From contig NZ_JAQQWU010000007.1 of the NCBI RefSeq assembly GCF_028610625.1, positions 62,001 to 126,000 on the forward strand: a stretch of DNA of 64,000 bases. The letters are read 5' to 3'. This document shows positions 16,350-24,537 of the stretch, in pieces (the first letter of the stretch is position 1; each line of letters opens with the position of its first letter). Below the pieces are notes generated by a model, which was given only the letters and a program-made list of their open reading frames with translations, was not told the origin of the DNA and ran no database searches. The DNA comes from Guptibacillus spartinae (lineage in GTDB: Bacteria > Bacillota > Bacilli > Bacillales > Guptibacillaceae). The translations under genes were made by a program, and so were the position numbers.

Positions 16350-17373
16350 TTTCGAAACGATCAATTTCATTCTGGACAAGCTGAATGCCTTCTTCAAGCG
16401 ATCCGTAGCTCAAATGAATGATATTCCCTTCATTTTCATGAGCTTTATGTTCGTATCGAGGATCATAATAATAAAGTAGCAGTCGTTCAATAATGCATGC
16501 ATAGTCTTGGGTTTCAAGGGCCTGATTGATTACTTCTTTATCTTCACTAGAGAATCGTTTTTCTATTTTTGAGATGGCATCGGTGATTTCTTCATGATGT
16601 TGTTCAGGATGATAGGTGTTTAAGATCGTATGGATTCGATAAGAAAGCGGGGCGTGGACATGTATACGCGTCCCTTTTTGTTTGCCCTCTAGAATAAAAT
16701 CAGGAATAATAATATTTCCAAGACGCTTACTTTCGGATTCAATGATGTAATAAGGTGTCTCTCCTATCGCGATCATTTGATGGTAAAGTTTCGCTTCAAA
16801 TTCCTTTTGACTTCGTTCGGGTAAATCCACTCTTCCAAATACGGACCCCCTGTGAGCAGCAAGACCTTCGAGATCGATAATCGGATATCCCTTTTTTTCT
16901 AAAGCCATTAGAATTTCGGTTTTTGAAGTTCCTGTTAATCCTTCTAGAACAAGATAAGGTGTGGTTTGCAACGCAAAATCTTCAAGTCCAGCCGTTACTT
17001 TTTGGCGATAGGCTCGAATACCTCCTTCAACTTGATAACAGGATAAACCCATCATCTCAAAAATTGTTACCAAGCTTTTACTTCGCATACCGCCTCTCCA
17101 ACAGTAAACCGCAAATTCCCGATGACTTGCTATCTCTTTGGCGCGTTTATAAAACTCCGGTAGCTTTGGAGAAACAATTGAAATCCCCAATTCTTTCGCT
17201 GCTTCTGTCCCTTTCTGCTTATAAGTAGTCCCCACTACTTCTCGTTCCTTATTTGTGAAAATTGGCAAGTTAATTGCTCCAGGAATATGAAACTTTTCAA
17301 ATTCAGCAGGGGTTCTTACATCAAGTAAGAGCATTTCTTTATGAAGTACTTCATCAATATCTATTGTTTTCAT
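16312..17373 (-). CDS. mnmH: tRNA 2-selenouridine synthase (MnmH/SelU)
   Basis: Replaces sulfur by selenium in 2-thiouridine at the tRNA wobble base, using selenophosphate, and also geranylates it. The 353-aa protein has an N-terminal rhodanese domain (LLDVRTPAEFEKFHIPGAIN, catalytic Cys in VYCWRGGMRS) and a C-terminal P-loop domain. The P-loop reads GLTGTSKT: the usual Gly before Lys is Ser, encoded TCA. ATG 17373 has AAAGGA upstream; two in-frame ATGs further upstream lack a ribosome site. selD is not in the window. Confidence 0.88.
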   Translation of the reverse strand: MKTIDIDEVLHKEMLLLDVRTPAEFEKFHIPGAINLPIFTNKEREVVGTTYKQKGTEAAKELGISIVSPKLPEFYKRAKEIASHREFAVYCWRGGMRSKSLVTIFEMMGLSCYQVEGGIRAYRQKVTAGLEDFALQTTPYLVLEGLTGTSKTEILMALEKKGYPIIDLEGLAAHRGSVFGRVDLPERSQKEFEAKLYHQMIAIGETPYYIIESESKRLGNIIIPDFILEGKQKGTRIHVHAPLSYRIHTILNTYHPEQHHEEITDAISKIEKRFSSEDKEVINQALETQDYACIIERLLLYYYDPRYEHKAHENEGNIIHLSYGSLEEGIQLVQNEIDRFEIKLRLEGEKVSL

Positions 17374-17489
17374 GCTATTCATCCTTTGTCTCATTTCATA
17401 ATCCAATTATATCATTCTCACTCGCTCACATTCAGTTATGCGGTTTACGATTTAGTTAGTTGGGGAAAATTAGTATCGAGGTGAATGAA

Positions 17490-17837
17490 ATGGATACAAC
17501 AACAATGTTATCAGAAGTTCGAAGTACGCTAGGTGATTGGGTTGGCGGTCATCTTATCATTGAGAAAAGAGAACAAGATGATCTTGATAAAACAATTCTG
17601 AAGCTTGAAGACTTTTCTTTTCAACACCGCGGTGAAACCGTTGACGACTACACTGCATCAACGCTCCTTCAGCTTAAGGGAGAAGGAAAGGTGATTTCGG
17701 AAGAATCTGCTGTACCGTTACCCCACTCAACTTTCGAAATTCCACTTGAAGAATTAAACGATGTGAAAAAGCAGTCGGCCGAATTAGTTATTCAAACAGA
17801 GCGAGCTTCCTATCACATAAGCTATAACGCCAATTAA
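17490..17837 (+). CDS. Hypothetical 115-aa protein
   Basis: A small acidic soluble protein; predicted strands alternate with charged turns (VGGHLIIEKREQDDLDKTIL, ASTLLQLKGEGKVI, SAELVIQTERASYHISY), suggesting a beta-sandwich or barrel. Not recognised. ATG 17490 has GAGGTG at 6 bases; upstream in-frame TTG and GTG codons are less likely. A terminator follows at once. Confidence 0.7.
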   Translation: MDTTTMLSEVRSTLGDWVGGHLIIEKREQDDLDKTILKLEDFSFQHRGETVDDYTASTLLQLKGEGKVISEESAVPLPHSTFEIPLEELNDVKKQSAELVIQTERASYHISYNAN

Positions 17838-17862
17838 GGAGCCAAGACTGGTTCCTTTTTTT
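17838..17862 (+). terminator. Intrinsic terminator
   Basis: GGAGCC-AAGACT-GGTTCC (one G-T pair) followed by T7, directly after the stop of the 115-aa gene. Confidence 0.85.
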
Positions 17863-17942
17863 GTTGGGAAAATACTCACAGGTATATCCCAAACAATGAA
17901 CTAATATGCTGAAATAAATAGAGGCTATAGGAGGGGATTGTG

Positions 17943-18302
17943 ATGGAAGAAAAAGAAGTTGCCCCTGATCTAGTTACACGTCAGTGGGCTATGTATCTTC
18001 ATCTCTCTGCATTGTCAGGCTACTTAGTCCCTTTTGGACACATCATCGCTCCCATCATCATCTGGTCTATAAAAAAGGAAGACAATCCGTATATAGATAG
18101 ACAGGGGAAAGAGTCTCTAAATTTCCAAATAACCATAACGTTGTATGCGGTTATCCTGGCTATTTTCAGCATAGTGATCATCGGATTAATCCTGCTTCCA
18201 TTACTCTTTATCCTTCATCTTACCTTTATCGTGATGGCTTCTGTGAAGGCCAATCAAGGAGAAGATTATCGCTATCCTATAACGATTCGATTCATATCTT
18301 GA
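17943..18302 (+). CDS. DUF4870 (Tic20-like) membrane protein
   Basis: A 119-aa protein with three to four hydrophobic helices: LSALSGYLVPFGHIIAPIII, then the conserved IDRQGKESLNFQITITLY, then a long hydrophobic hairpin ending in VKANQGEDYRYPITIRFI. This order (HxSAL-G...P, K-E-NFQ, AxxGExYRYP) is the DUF4870 signature. ATG 17943 follows AGGAGGGGATT; the GTG just before it is less likely. Function unknown. Confidence 0.88.
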   Translation: MEEKEVAPDLVTRQWAMYLHLSALSGYLVPFGHIIAPIIIWSIKKEDNPYIDRQGKESLNFQITITLYAVILAIFSIVIIGLILLPLLFILHLTFIVMASVKANQGEDYRYPITIRFIS

Positions 18303-18388
18303 ATTTCCAACAATTTTAATCGTTCACACATAATTTAGCTATCTCCATGTTATAATGAAACTAAACTTATGATGTGGAGGGTCTGCTC

Positions 18389-18505
18389 TTGGCTACTAAA
18401 GAAAAAGAATGGAACCGTTTTACTGTGTGGGCGCTAGCCTTTATGGTTTGGATCGTGCCTATTGCATTCGTAATCGGTTTCTACATAATTTCACAACCAC
18501 AATAA
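18389..18505 (+). CDS. 38-aa single-pass membrane peptide
   Basis: A short gene starting with TTG 18389, with GTGGAGGGT upstream and TATAAT at 18351-18356. The product is a charged start (ATKEKEWNRF), one transmembrane helix (WALAFMVWIVPIAFVIGFYII) and SQPQ at the end. The clean ribosome site, the -10 box and the membrane pattern make it a probable real gene. Function unknown. Confidence 0.65.
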   Translation: MATKEKEWNRFTVWALAFMVWIVPIAFVIGFYIISQPQ

Positions 18506-18705
18506 AGTGTCCCTTCTACACAAAGGGCAACAAATTGAATCTTTACGGAAAGCTAACCCCTTTAGACATCTGACTTCGATTGCTTTCCTCCAACAAGAAA
18601 ATCAGCGTAAATGCGCTGATTTTTTTAATACTTACCGAAAGCAGGTTTTATCTACCTTTATCGTGGGAAGAGTTAGTTATACACAGCTTAAAGGAGGATA
18701 TAATC

Positions 18706-18903
18706 ATGAAGGAATATACAGTAGCACCAAATAAAGATGTTACAGGTTGGTACGTTAAAATTGAGGATGTTGCGCCAACGGATCTTTACGATATGCGTTC
18801 AACTGCCATTGAGAAAGCAGAAGAACTTGCAAAAGGTGATTCGCCAAGTCGCCTATTAATTCTTAATGACCAGCATGAAGTGGAAGAAGAACGCACATTT
18901 TAA
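18706..18903 (+). CDS. DUF2188-like 65-aa protein
   Basis: Starts MKEYTVAPNKDVTGWYVKIEDV and continues through AIEKAEELAKG to LLILNDQHEVEEERTF. The pattern (valine-aromatic strand, GW-VK strand, helix with A-E-A, final strand) is that of DUF2188, a one-domain family with no known activity. ATG 18706 follows AAGGAGGATA. The frame continues upstream to 18580 without a ribosome site. A terminator follows. Confidence 0.8.
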   Translation: MKEYTVAPNKDVTGWYVKIEDVAPTDLYDMRSTAIEKAEELAKGDSPSRLLILNDQHEVEEERTF

Positions 18904-18947
18904 TACATAAAACATCCCTTCACCTAGGTGAAGGGATGTTTTATGTA
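18904..18947. terminator. 44-bp perfect palindrome, terminator
   Basis: 21-base arms around a central TA; the core is CCCTTCACC-TA-GGTGAAGGG and the outer arms are AT-rich. It directly follows the DUF2188 stop and acts as its terminator; the symmetry makes it work in both directions. Confidence 0.9.
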
Positions 18948-18977
18948 TGTAAAGTAGTTTACTAAAACGCAAATAAA

Positions 18978-19004
18978 AAGAACGAAGGACTCCCCTTCGT
19001 TCTT
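18978..19004 (-). terminator. Intrinsic terminator of gsiB
   Basis: AAGAACGAAGG / CCTTCGTTCTT (11 bp), 5-base loop, followed on the minus strand by TTTAT, 11 bases after the gsiB stop. Confidence 0.85.
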
Positions 19005-19014
19005 CTTATTATTA

Positions 19015-19404
19015 CTAATTGTTGTTATTACTGTTCTTACCGCCTTTTTTCCCAATTTCCTTATAAAATTCCTTATCTTGATTTTTCGAAGTTTGTTCTC
19101 CGCCTTTTTCCCCTATTTCCTGATAAAACTCTTTATCATGTTCACGTGCTGTTTTCTTTCCGCCTTTTTCACCTATGTCTTCAAAGAACTCTTTGTTATG
19201 TTCGCGAGCCGTTTTATTGCCGCCTTTTTCGCCTATTTCTTGATAGAATTCCTGATCATGTTCCTGAGCTGTCTTTTCTCCACCTTTTTGTCCGATGTCT
19301 TGATAAAAATCTTTGTTATGCTCTCTTGCTGTTTTGTTACCACCTTTGCGACCTGCTTCTTCCCTACTCATTTTGTCATTGTTGTTATTACTATTGTTAG
19401 CCAT
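19015..19404 (-). CDS. gsiB: Glycine-rich general stress protein, GsiB/LEA type
   Basis: A 129-aa extremely hydrophilic protein built of five repeats of about 20 residues ending in the KGG motif (DIGEKGGKKTAREHDKEFYQ and variants), with Asn-rich ends. This is the architecture of B. subtilis GsiB, a SigB-dependent protein akin to plant desiccation (LEA) proteins. It is probably disordered and protective in dehydration or salt stress. ATG 19404 follows GAGGAGG. A SigB-like promoter lies upstream at 19456-19480. Confidence 0.85.
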   Translation of the reverse strand: MANNSNNNNDKMSREEAGRKGGNKTAREHNKDFYQDIGQKGGEKTAQEHDQEFYQEIGEKGGNKTAREHNKEFFEDIGEKGGKKTAREHDKEFYQEIGEKGGEQTSKNQDKEFYKEIGKKGGKNSNNNN

Positions 19405-19455
19405 TTTTGAAACCTCCTCAAGTAATTTTATTTTGCTTTGCGCTACACTTGTTGT

Positions 19456-19480
19456 ATTCCACGCTATCTATTTGATAAAC
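19456..19480 (-). promoter_or_regulatory. Candidate SigB promoter of gsiB
   Basis: On the minus strand GTTTAT (19475-19480), 13 bases, TGGAAT (19456-19461). SigB consensus is GTTTAA then 12-15 bases then GGGWAW; each box differs at one position. Confidence 0.55.
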
Positions 19481-19549
19481 GACAAAATGGGTTCTTTTTA
19501 CATTTTTGATTCCATCTTACTAAAAATAGGAATCGTTCTCTTCATTTAA

Positions 19550-19576
19550 AAAACGCCCCCATTTCGGGGACGTTTT
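19550..19576 (-). terminator. Intrinsic terminator of the macro-domain gene
   Basis: AAAACG-CCCC / GGGG-CGTTTT with one internal mismatch, then T-rich sequence on the minus strand. Confidence 0.75.
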
Positions 19577-19578
19577 GG

Positions 19579-20019
19579 TTAAGAGTAGTAAACATGTATT
19601 GGTTTTTCATATTTCTTGGAAAGCTTCTCAAGAGATTTCTTCACATTAATTAAATCATCTTTATCGATTCCACAACCGATTTTAATTTTAAAACCCTTTT
19701 CTTCAAATGGTTTCAATTCTTTGATCATGTGTTCAAATGATTTTAACCAGGCAGGGTAATTTGTTTGAAGGCCAGCAGGCTTGTATTGACCATAGAGATT
19801 GGCAATAATACGTTTATTATCTCGACTTAAAGCAAAGGAACATTTCCCTAACTTCTTTTTTGGTGAAAATGGAAAATCTTCATCTGCTTTTGCAGCTTCT
19901 GGATAAGTCTCTTTCACTGATTTTGCGATCCCAACATCTAACGCATTAAAACAGTCGCATTGATGCGCAATAACAGTACAGTCACTTTTAAGAAGGTTGC
20001 CTTTTTCTAAACGAATCAT
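19579..20019 (-). CDS. Macro-domain protein, Poa1p-like
   Basis: A 146-aa single-domain protein. The macro fold is seen in MIRLEKGNLLKSDCTVIAHQCDCFNALDVGIAKSV (ADP-ribose-binding first loop, with Gly-Ile-Ala after the acidic residue), NLYGQYKPAGLQTNY and IKIGCGIDKDDL. The Poa1p-like group removes phosphate from ADP-ribose 1''-phosphate or reverses ADP-ribosylation. It is monocistronic, with a terminator at the 3' end. No ADP-ribosyltransferase gene is nearby. Confidence 0.85.
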   Translation of the reverse strand: MIRLEKGNLLKSDCTVIAHQCDCFNALDVGIAKSVKETYPEAAKADEDFPFSPKKKLGKCSFALSRDNKRIIANLYGQYKPAGLQTNYPAWLKSFEHMIKELKPFEEKGFKIKIGCGIDKDDLINVKKSLEKLSKKYEKPIHVYYS

Positions 20020-20130
20020 ACATGCACTCTCCTTTGTTGAGAACCCTTTTGTATGATTATAATGAAAATTCTATTAATTTCAATAGGAATATTTTACTTC
20101 CTTCAGCATATTATGATAAGTTTCGCGATT

Positions 20131-20880
20131 TCACTTCTCTTTCATATAGGTGACTGCCTGGAAATTTGGTTTACAATTATTATTGCGAAATATTTGCTGC
20201 ATCGGTTTATTCTCGATTCCAGTACTGCCGATATAATAGGTAGCCCCTTTCTCTTGTAATAGGGCTAAACCTAGCTGATGTAACGACGTTCCATATCCTT
20301 TCCCTCTGTGTTCTGGTAAAACCCCCATATAAAACAGCCGTCCTTCTTCCTTTGTCCCGGGTTCAATGATAGGAATGACAATCCCTAACTCCCTTCCTTC
20401 CCAATAGACGAGATAGCAACTAGTCTGATATTGTTCCCCAATCTCCTGCTTCATCGCATTATACTGTACCTCAACCGTATGCTTAGAAGGAGAATTGAGC
20501 GACCCCTTCGAACATAGCTCCCACATTGAAAGAAATGAATGGATTTTCGCTTCTTCCATTTGTTCATAAGTGATACTACTATTATGATTAGCACAGACTT
20601 TTTCCAATTGAAATTTCTTATAGTATTCCAAAGTTGTAGATTGTAAAAAATAAAAATTATTTTTTAACCTTTGAATTCCTGATGTATGAAAACGATTCAA
20701 AGTAATGGAAACGTGATTCACTTCATGCGACTGTAGAGCTTGATCTAATCGATCCAACAACGAATCAACCATAGCAATCTCTTCCAATTTATCAATTCCC
20801 TCTAGTGAGAGATAAAATGGACGTCCATCAAGTAACTTCACACCTGCTTTAAGTTCACGATCCTTTAATGAAAATGACAT
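20131..20880 (-). CDS. GNAT family N-acetyltransferase with N-terminal extension
   Basis: A 249-aa protein. The C-terminal half (about residues 120-249) is a GNAT domain: acetyl-CoA loop GVLPEHRGKGYGTSLHQLGL and the late strand TYYIGSTGIENKPMQQIFRNN. The N-terminal 115 residues are a second, degenerate alpha/beta region that I cannot assign. The start ATG 20880 is 2 bases from the stop of the AIM24 gene, so translation is coupled. The substrate is unknown. Confidence 0.85.
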   Translation of the reverse strand: MSFSLKDRELKAGVKLLDGRPFYLSLEGIDKLEEIAMVDSLLDRLDQALQSHEVNHVSITLNRFHTSGIQRLKNNFYFLQSTTLEYYKKFQLEKVCANHNSSITYEQMEEAKIHSFLSMWELCSKGSLNSPSKHTVEVQYNAMKQEIGEQYQTSCYLVYWEGRELGIVIPIIEPGTKEEGRLFYMGVLPEHRGKGYGTSLHQLGLALLQEKGATYYIGSTGIENKPMQQIFRNNNCKPNFQAVTYMKEK

Positions 20881-20882
20881 GA

Positions 20883-21581
20883 TTATCCCTGACTGTTTTG
20901 CATGTACACTTCTTCAAACGGCTGTACGACGACAAACCCTTCTCCTTCAAATCTCATTTGAACAGATTCCCCGCTCCCTCTTCCAAAGAACGACTTTAAC
21001 GAAACATCCGTTTGAAAATTTGGCTGCAGTTGACCTGACCAAGCTACAGTTGCATTGGGATCGGTTATTACCGGCTTACCCGGTGAAACTCTAATTGTCA
21101 GAGGTTCATAGTGACTTGTGATTGCGACCATTCCAGGCCCCTGACAGCTTACATTAAATAATCCACCTGCCATCATTCCGGTAATACGCTTCATCATTTT
21201 AATATCCCAATTGATCCCATCTTCAAATGCCAGAAGATCATTCCCATTGACGCTAATGGATTCACCGCTCTGCAAGTGAAGAATTGAAATTTTCTTTCCA
21301 GCATCTGCAAGATAAAGCTTACCGTTTCCTTCAGCTTTCATTAAAGAGGCCCCTTCACCAGTGAGAGCTTTTTTGAACATTTTCCCAAGTCCATGTTCAA
21401 GAATCCCTTCTCTTTCGAATTTGATTTGTCCATTATAAGTGATCATTGCCCCTGCCTTTGCCCACACTCTTCCAGACAAATTCACTTCTAACATTCTTGG
21501 TGTTTCTAGTTCAAAAAACCCTTCTCCCTTATCCTTCTGTTCCGTTGACTTTACAAATTCTTCAATCGAATAACGATTCAT
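20883..21581 (-). CDS. AIM24 family protein (DUF124)
   Basis: A 232-aa beta-rich protein. Family features: LEVNLSGRVWAKAGAMITYNGQIKFEREG near the start, the LTGEGASLMKAEGNGKLYLAD stretch and ending MRFEGEGFVVVQPFEE. The fold is a trimeric double-stranded beta-helix like TRAP; bacterial function is unknown. It is first gene of a two-gene operon with the GNAT protein. ATG 21581 follows an AGGAGAG site. Confidence 0.9.
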   Translation of the reverse strand: MNRYSIEEFVKSTEQKDKGEGFFELETPRMLEVNLSGRVWAKAGAMITYNGQIKFEREGILEHGLGKMFKKALTGEGASLMKAEGNGKLYLADAGKKISILHLQSGESISVNGNDLLAFEDGINWDIKMMKRITGMMAGGLFNVSCQGPGMVAITSHYEPLTIRVSPGKPVITDPNATVAWSGQLQPNFQTDVSLKSFFGRGSGESVQMRFEGEGFVVVQPFEEVYMQNSQG

Positions 21582-21733
21582 TTTTCATCTCTCCTTCCAA
21601 TTATGGAATACGTTTCACACGTTACAAACGTTTCAATTTTTCTGCAAATGAATTTCGCAACAATTTGTTTGCGTATACCGTGTAAAGGGTAAGAGAATAT
21701 TAACTTATAGTCGTAAATAGGAGGGTTGATCAT

Positions 21734-22141
21734 ATGGTGATCGTCTACATTAGTATTGCAATTGTTGTTCTTTCCATTATTTATTTGGGATACATAGCAG
21801 TAAAAAATATGAAAGAAACAAAAAAATCATTAACGGATTTATCAGAAACCGCTGCTAGGTTTCAAGAAAAAGTTGATCAAATTAATGACGAAACAAACAA
21901 ACTTACAGCAACGACTGCAGCCATTTCTGAAAGTATTCAAACGAAGAAAGAAACGGTACAAAGTGTTATTCAAACGGCAAAATCCTCACCAGAGCCTTTA
22001 AAAAGGCTGGTGTCTTCCATTAAAAACACCCCTAATCCACAGCGTGAAACGAGAGATTCCCAACTCGTTGAAATCGGAGATCAACTTATTGATTTATGGG
22101 GACGCTACCGCGTAAAGCGTAAATCGAAACATGCGGAGTAA
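21734..22141 (+). CDS. DUF948 membrane-anchored coiled-coil protein (YtxG-like)
   Basis: A 135-aa protein with an N-terminal transmembrane helix (IVYISIAIVVLSIIYLGYIAV) followed by a long coiled coil with repeated Thr/Asn (MKETKKSLTDLSETAARFQEKV, INDETNKLTATTAAISESI). This is the DUF948 pattern, similar to general stress proteins of the YtxG type. ATG 21734 is downstream of an AGGAGGG site. It ends in a terminator, so cls is probably transcribed separately or by read-through. Confidence 0.8.
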   Translation: MVIVYISIAIVVLSIIYLGYIAVKNMKETKKSLTDLSETAARFQEKVDQINDETNKLTATTAAISESIQTKKETVQSVIQTAKSSPEPLKRLVSSIKNTPNPQRETRDSQLVEIGDQLIDLWGRYRVKRKSKHAE

Positions 22142-22155
22142 GGGCGATGCCCTTA
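22139..22155 (+). terminator. Intrinsic terminator
   Basis: TAAGGGC-GAT-GCCCTTA followed by CT7. The stop codon of the DUF948 gene is the first part of the stem. Confidence 0.85.
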
Positions 22156-22192
22156 CTTTTTTTGGCCAAATTCAAATGAGGTGGGCTACACT

Positions 22193-23692
22193 ATGAAACA
22201 AGCAAGACAAATTATTTTCTTTCTTCTAATGACAGCATCTCTCTCCATTATCCTGTTTACTTCCTTATCTCCTATATGGAAATGGGGGGCAGGAATTGTT
22301 TATATCGCTATTTTACTTTCTATTCTATTCGTCCTCCTCCTTGAAGGAAGGTCTCCCTACAAATCGCTATTATGGATTTATGTTTTAATTTTCTTTCCTA
22401 TCATCGGTTATGTGTTCTTTTTATTCTCTGGTCAATTAGAAGTTAAAGGGCATTTGTTTAAAGAGAAGAGGACCAATGGACTTGAGTTTTTTCAGAAATA
22501 CGTGAACTTCCCAGCTTCTGAAAAATGGCACGAGTTAAGTGAACGGAATCAAAACTTTTCAAACTTAATTGCTACGATGGTTGCAAGTCCAATTAGTCTA
22601 CGATCGACAACGAAGCTTTTACTAAATGGTAAAGAAACGTTTACGGCTATTAAAGACGAAATTGAAAAGGCCGAAACGTATATACACATGGAATACTACA
22701 CATTCCGATCCGATGAACTTGGCCTTTCCATTATTGACCTACTAGTCAAAAAAGCAAAACAAGGTGTTGAAGTGCGTGTCCTTTATGATTCGATTGGAAG
22801 TCACAACCTTTCGCGAGCTTCTAAGACTGCATTAAGAGAAGCCGGTGCACGTGTTCAGCAATTTCTACCAATTAAATATGGTTTCGTAAATCAAACCATT
22901 AACTTCAGAAACCATCGTAAAATTATTGTAATTGATGGAAAAGTAGGGTTTGTAGGCGGACTAAACATCGGTGACGAATATGCAGGAGATATGAACGCGA
23001 TGCGCTTCTGGCGCGATACGCACCTTCTCGTTGAAGGAGAGGTTCTTTCAGCTCTTCATGGCGTATTCCTAATGGATTGGTCTTATATGTGTGGAGAGGA
23101 TTTGCTTTCAGGCAAATATCTTGAAACTTATGATGTGGAGGGTGATGGAGGTGCACAGCTCGTTGCAAGTGGTCCCGATACGAAACGTGGAGCTATGTCG
23201 GATTTGTATTTCAGCTTAATTACTTCAGCAACCAAACGGGTCTGGATTGCCACCCCGTACTTTGTTCCTAATAAAGCTATTCGTACCGCATTAGCAATGG
23301 CTTCTATGAGAGGAATTGAAGTAAGGCTCATCGTTCCTGAGATAAGTGACGGGTTTCTTACGCAATATGGAACAAGATCTTACTTTTCAGAGCTTCTTGA
23401 TTACGGGGTAGAAATTTATATGTATCGAAAAGGATTCTTGCATCAAAAAATAATGATTGTTGATGATGATCTGGCAACAATCGGAACAGCGAATATGGAT
23501 ATGCGCTCACTAAATTTAAACTTTGAAGTCAATATGTTTTTATTTCAATCAAGTACCGTTCATGACCTGATCGAAGCCTACCAAAATGATCTCAATGATT
23601 CAGTCAGCGTAACAAAAGATTCCTATCAGAAACGCGGACTCAAACATCGCACCAAAGAATCTTTCGCACGACTGTTCTCACCAGTATTGTAA
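22193..23692 (+). CDS. cls: Cardiolipin synthase
   Basis: Joins two phosphatidylglycerol molecules into cardiolipin and glycerol at the membrane. The 499-aa protein has two N-terminal transmembrane helices (about residues 5-60), and two phospholipase-D motifs: NFRNHRKIIVIDGKVGFVGG (first HKD) and HQKIMIVDDDLATIGT (second HKD), each followed by Asn/Asp-Met type N-I-G or N-M-D. Length fits ClsA-type enzymes. ATG 22193 is preferred: GAGGTGG sits 9 bases upstream, while an in-frame GTG at 22181 lies inside that site. A terminator follows the gene. Confidence 0.94.
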   Translation: MKQARQIIFFLLMTASLSIILFTSLSPIWKWGAGIVYIAILLSILFVLLLEGRSPYKSLLWIYVLIFFPIIGYVFFLFSGQLEVKGHLFKEKRTNGLEFFQKYVNFPASEKWHELSERNQNFSNLIATMVASPISLRSTTKLLLNGKETFTAIKDEIEKAETYIHMEYYTFRSDELGLSIIDLLVKKAKQGVEVRVLYDSIGSHNLSRASKTALREAGARVQQFLPIKYGFVNQTINFRNHRKIIVIDGKVGFVGGLNIGDEYAGDMNAMRFWRDTHLLVEGEVLSALHGVFLMDWSYMCGEDLLSGKYLETYDVEGDGGAQLVASGPDTKRGAMSDLYFSLITSATKRVWIATPYFVPNKAIRTALAMASMRGIEVRLIVPEISDGFLTQYGTRSYFSELLDYGVEIYMYRKGFLHQKIMIVDDDLATIGTANMDMRSLNLNFEVNMFLFQSSTVHDLIEAYQNDLNDSVSVTKDSYQKRGLKHRTKESFARLFSPVL

Positions 23693-23701
23693 GTTGAATC
23701 C

Positions 23702-23729
23702 AAGGATGAGAAAACTTTTTCTCATCCTT
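23702..23729 (+). terminator. Intrinsic terminator of cls
   Basis: AAGGATGAGAAAA / TTTTCTCATCCTT, a 13-bp stem with a 2-base core loop. Confidence 0.85.
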
Positions 23730-23759
23730 CAGTCATTAGGTCAAAAAATGGTTACGACG

Positions 23760-24299
23760 TTACCATTCATTTTTAAGCAAAGAGTGCATGATTAAGTCCA
23801 TATACTCTCCTCCAGCAAACACATAGTCCCGCAGGAGCCCCTCTTCACGGAATCCTAGCTTTTTCACTAGTTTTCTAGAAGAAGCATTATTCGGGTGAAT
23901 TAATGCTCCAATGCGATGAACATCCAATTCACGAAAGGCGAAGGGAATAATGGCTGATAGAGCTTCAGACATGTAGCCATTGCCTTCTTTTTGTTGTTCA
24001 AGTTCATATCCCATCTCAATGCGATTCACGCGCTTTGCCCAGTTATGAAAACCACACGTCCCAATTAGTTCCCCACTATCCTTCAATTCGATTCCAAACC
24101 TATAAACCTGCTTTTGTTCAAAACCTTTCTGAAAACTCATCAACATTCCTTCGACTTCTTCCATTCCTGTCATTCTTTCACTGCCATAGTATTTCATTGT
24201 ATGGGGATTCGAAAAAATGGCCAGGAGAATTGGTGCATCTGCTTCTTTTAATTCTCTTAGTCTCAATCGCTTTGTTACTAGTTCTGGAAATTTTTCCAT
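23760..24299 (-). CDS. GNAT family N-acetyltransferase, RimJ/RimL type
   Basis: A 179-aa acetyltransferase of the ribosomal-protein-alanine type: VTKRLRLRELKEADAPILLAIF, GELIGTCGFHNWAKRVNRIEMGYEL, acetyl-CoA loop region EGNGYMSEALSAII and NNASSRKLVKKLGFREEG. All family landmarks are present. ATG 24299 is preferred over GTG 24308 because GGAGTGA lies 5-6 bases before it. The leader carries a terminator-like hairpin with a competing downstream copy (24317-24384), suggesting attenuation. The substrate is not known. Confidence 0.88.
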   Translation of the reverse strand: MEKFPELVTKRLRLRELKEADAPILLAIFSNPHTMKYYGSERMTGMEEVEGMLMSFQKGFEQKQVYRFGIELKDSGELIGTCGFHNWAKRVNRIEMGYELEQQKEGNGYMSEALSAIIPFAFRELDVHRIGALIHPNNASSRKLVKKLGFREEGLLRDYVFAGGEYMDLIMHSLLKNEW

Positions 24300-24316
24300 T
24301 CCACTCACTCCAATTT

Positions 24317-24384
24317 TGCATTCTTTAGGAAGTTCACATATTCATTAAAAAAATGCTTAAAGAATGACTAGCATTCTTTAAGCA
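24317..24384 (-). promoter_or_regulatory. Candidate transcription attenuator in the GNAT leader
   Basis: On the minus strand: arm A (24384-24372, TGCTTAAAGAATG), loop, arm B (24366-24354, CATTCTTTAAGCA) and T7 form a strong terminator. Arm C (24328-24317, CTAAAGAATGC), near the ribosome site, repeats arm A, so it can pair with B instead. No complete gene lies upstream on this strand that the terminator could serve. Confidence 0.5.
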
Positions 24385-24484
24385 AACAGGGGGTAAAACA
24401 TCTTTTAAAAAAGGGGTCTCTCTTATAACGATTAACCCAACAAAAAAGTTTCAATATTCTACATATGATTTCCAACACATTCGT

Positions 24485-24513
24485 TTGAATGTTAAAATTT
24501 ATCATAGTATTAA
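24485..24513 (+). promoter_or_regulatory. Sigma-A promoter of the histidine phosphatase gene
   Basis: TTGAAT (24485-24490), 17 bases, TATTAA (24508-24513), 24 bases before the start codon. Confidence 0.6.
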
Positions 24514-24537
24514 ATACCATGAAGGGGAGTGGCGACC

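Noticed and set aside
19078-19410. Hydrophobic open frame opposite gsiB
   Set aside because: It is the complement of the KGG repeats; Phe/Leu-rich codons mirror Lys/Glu codons. No ribosome site.
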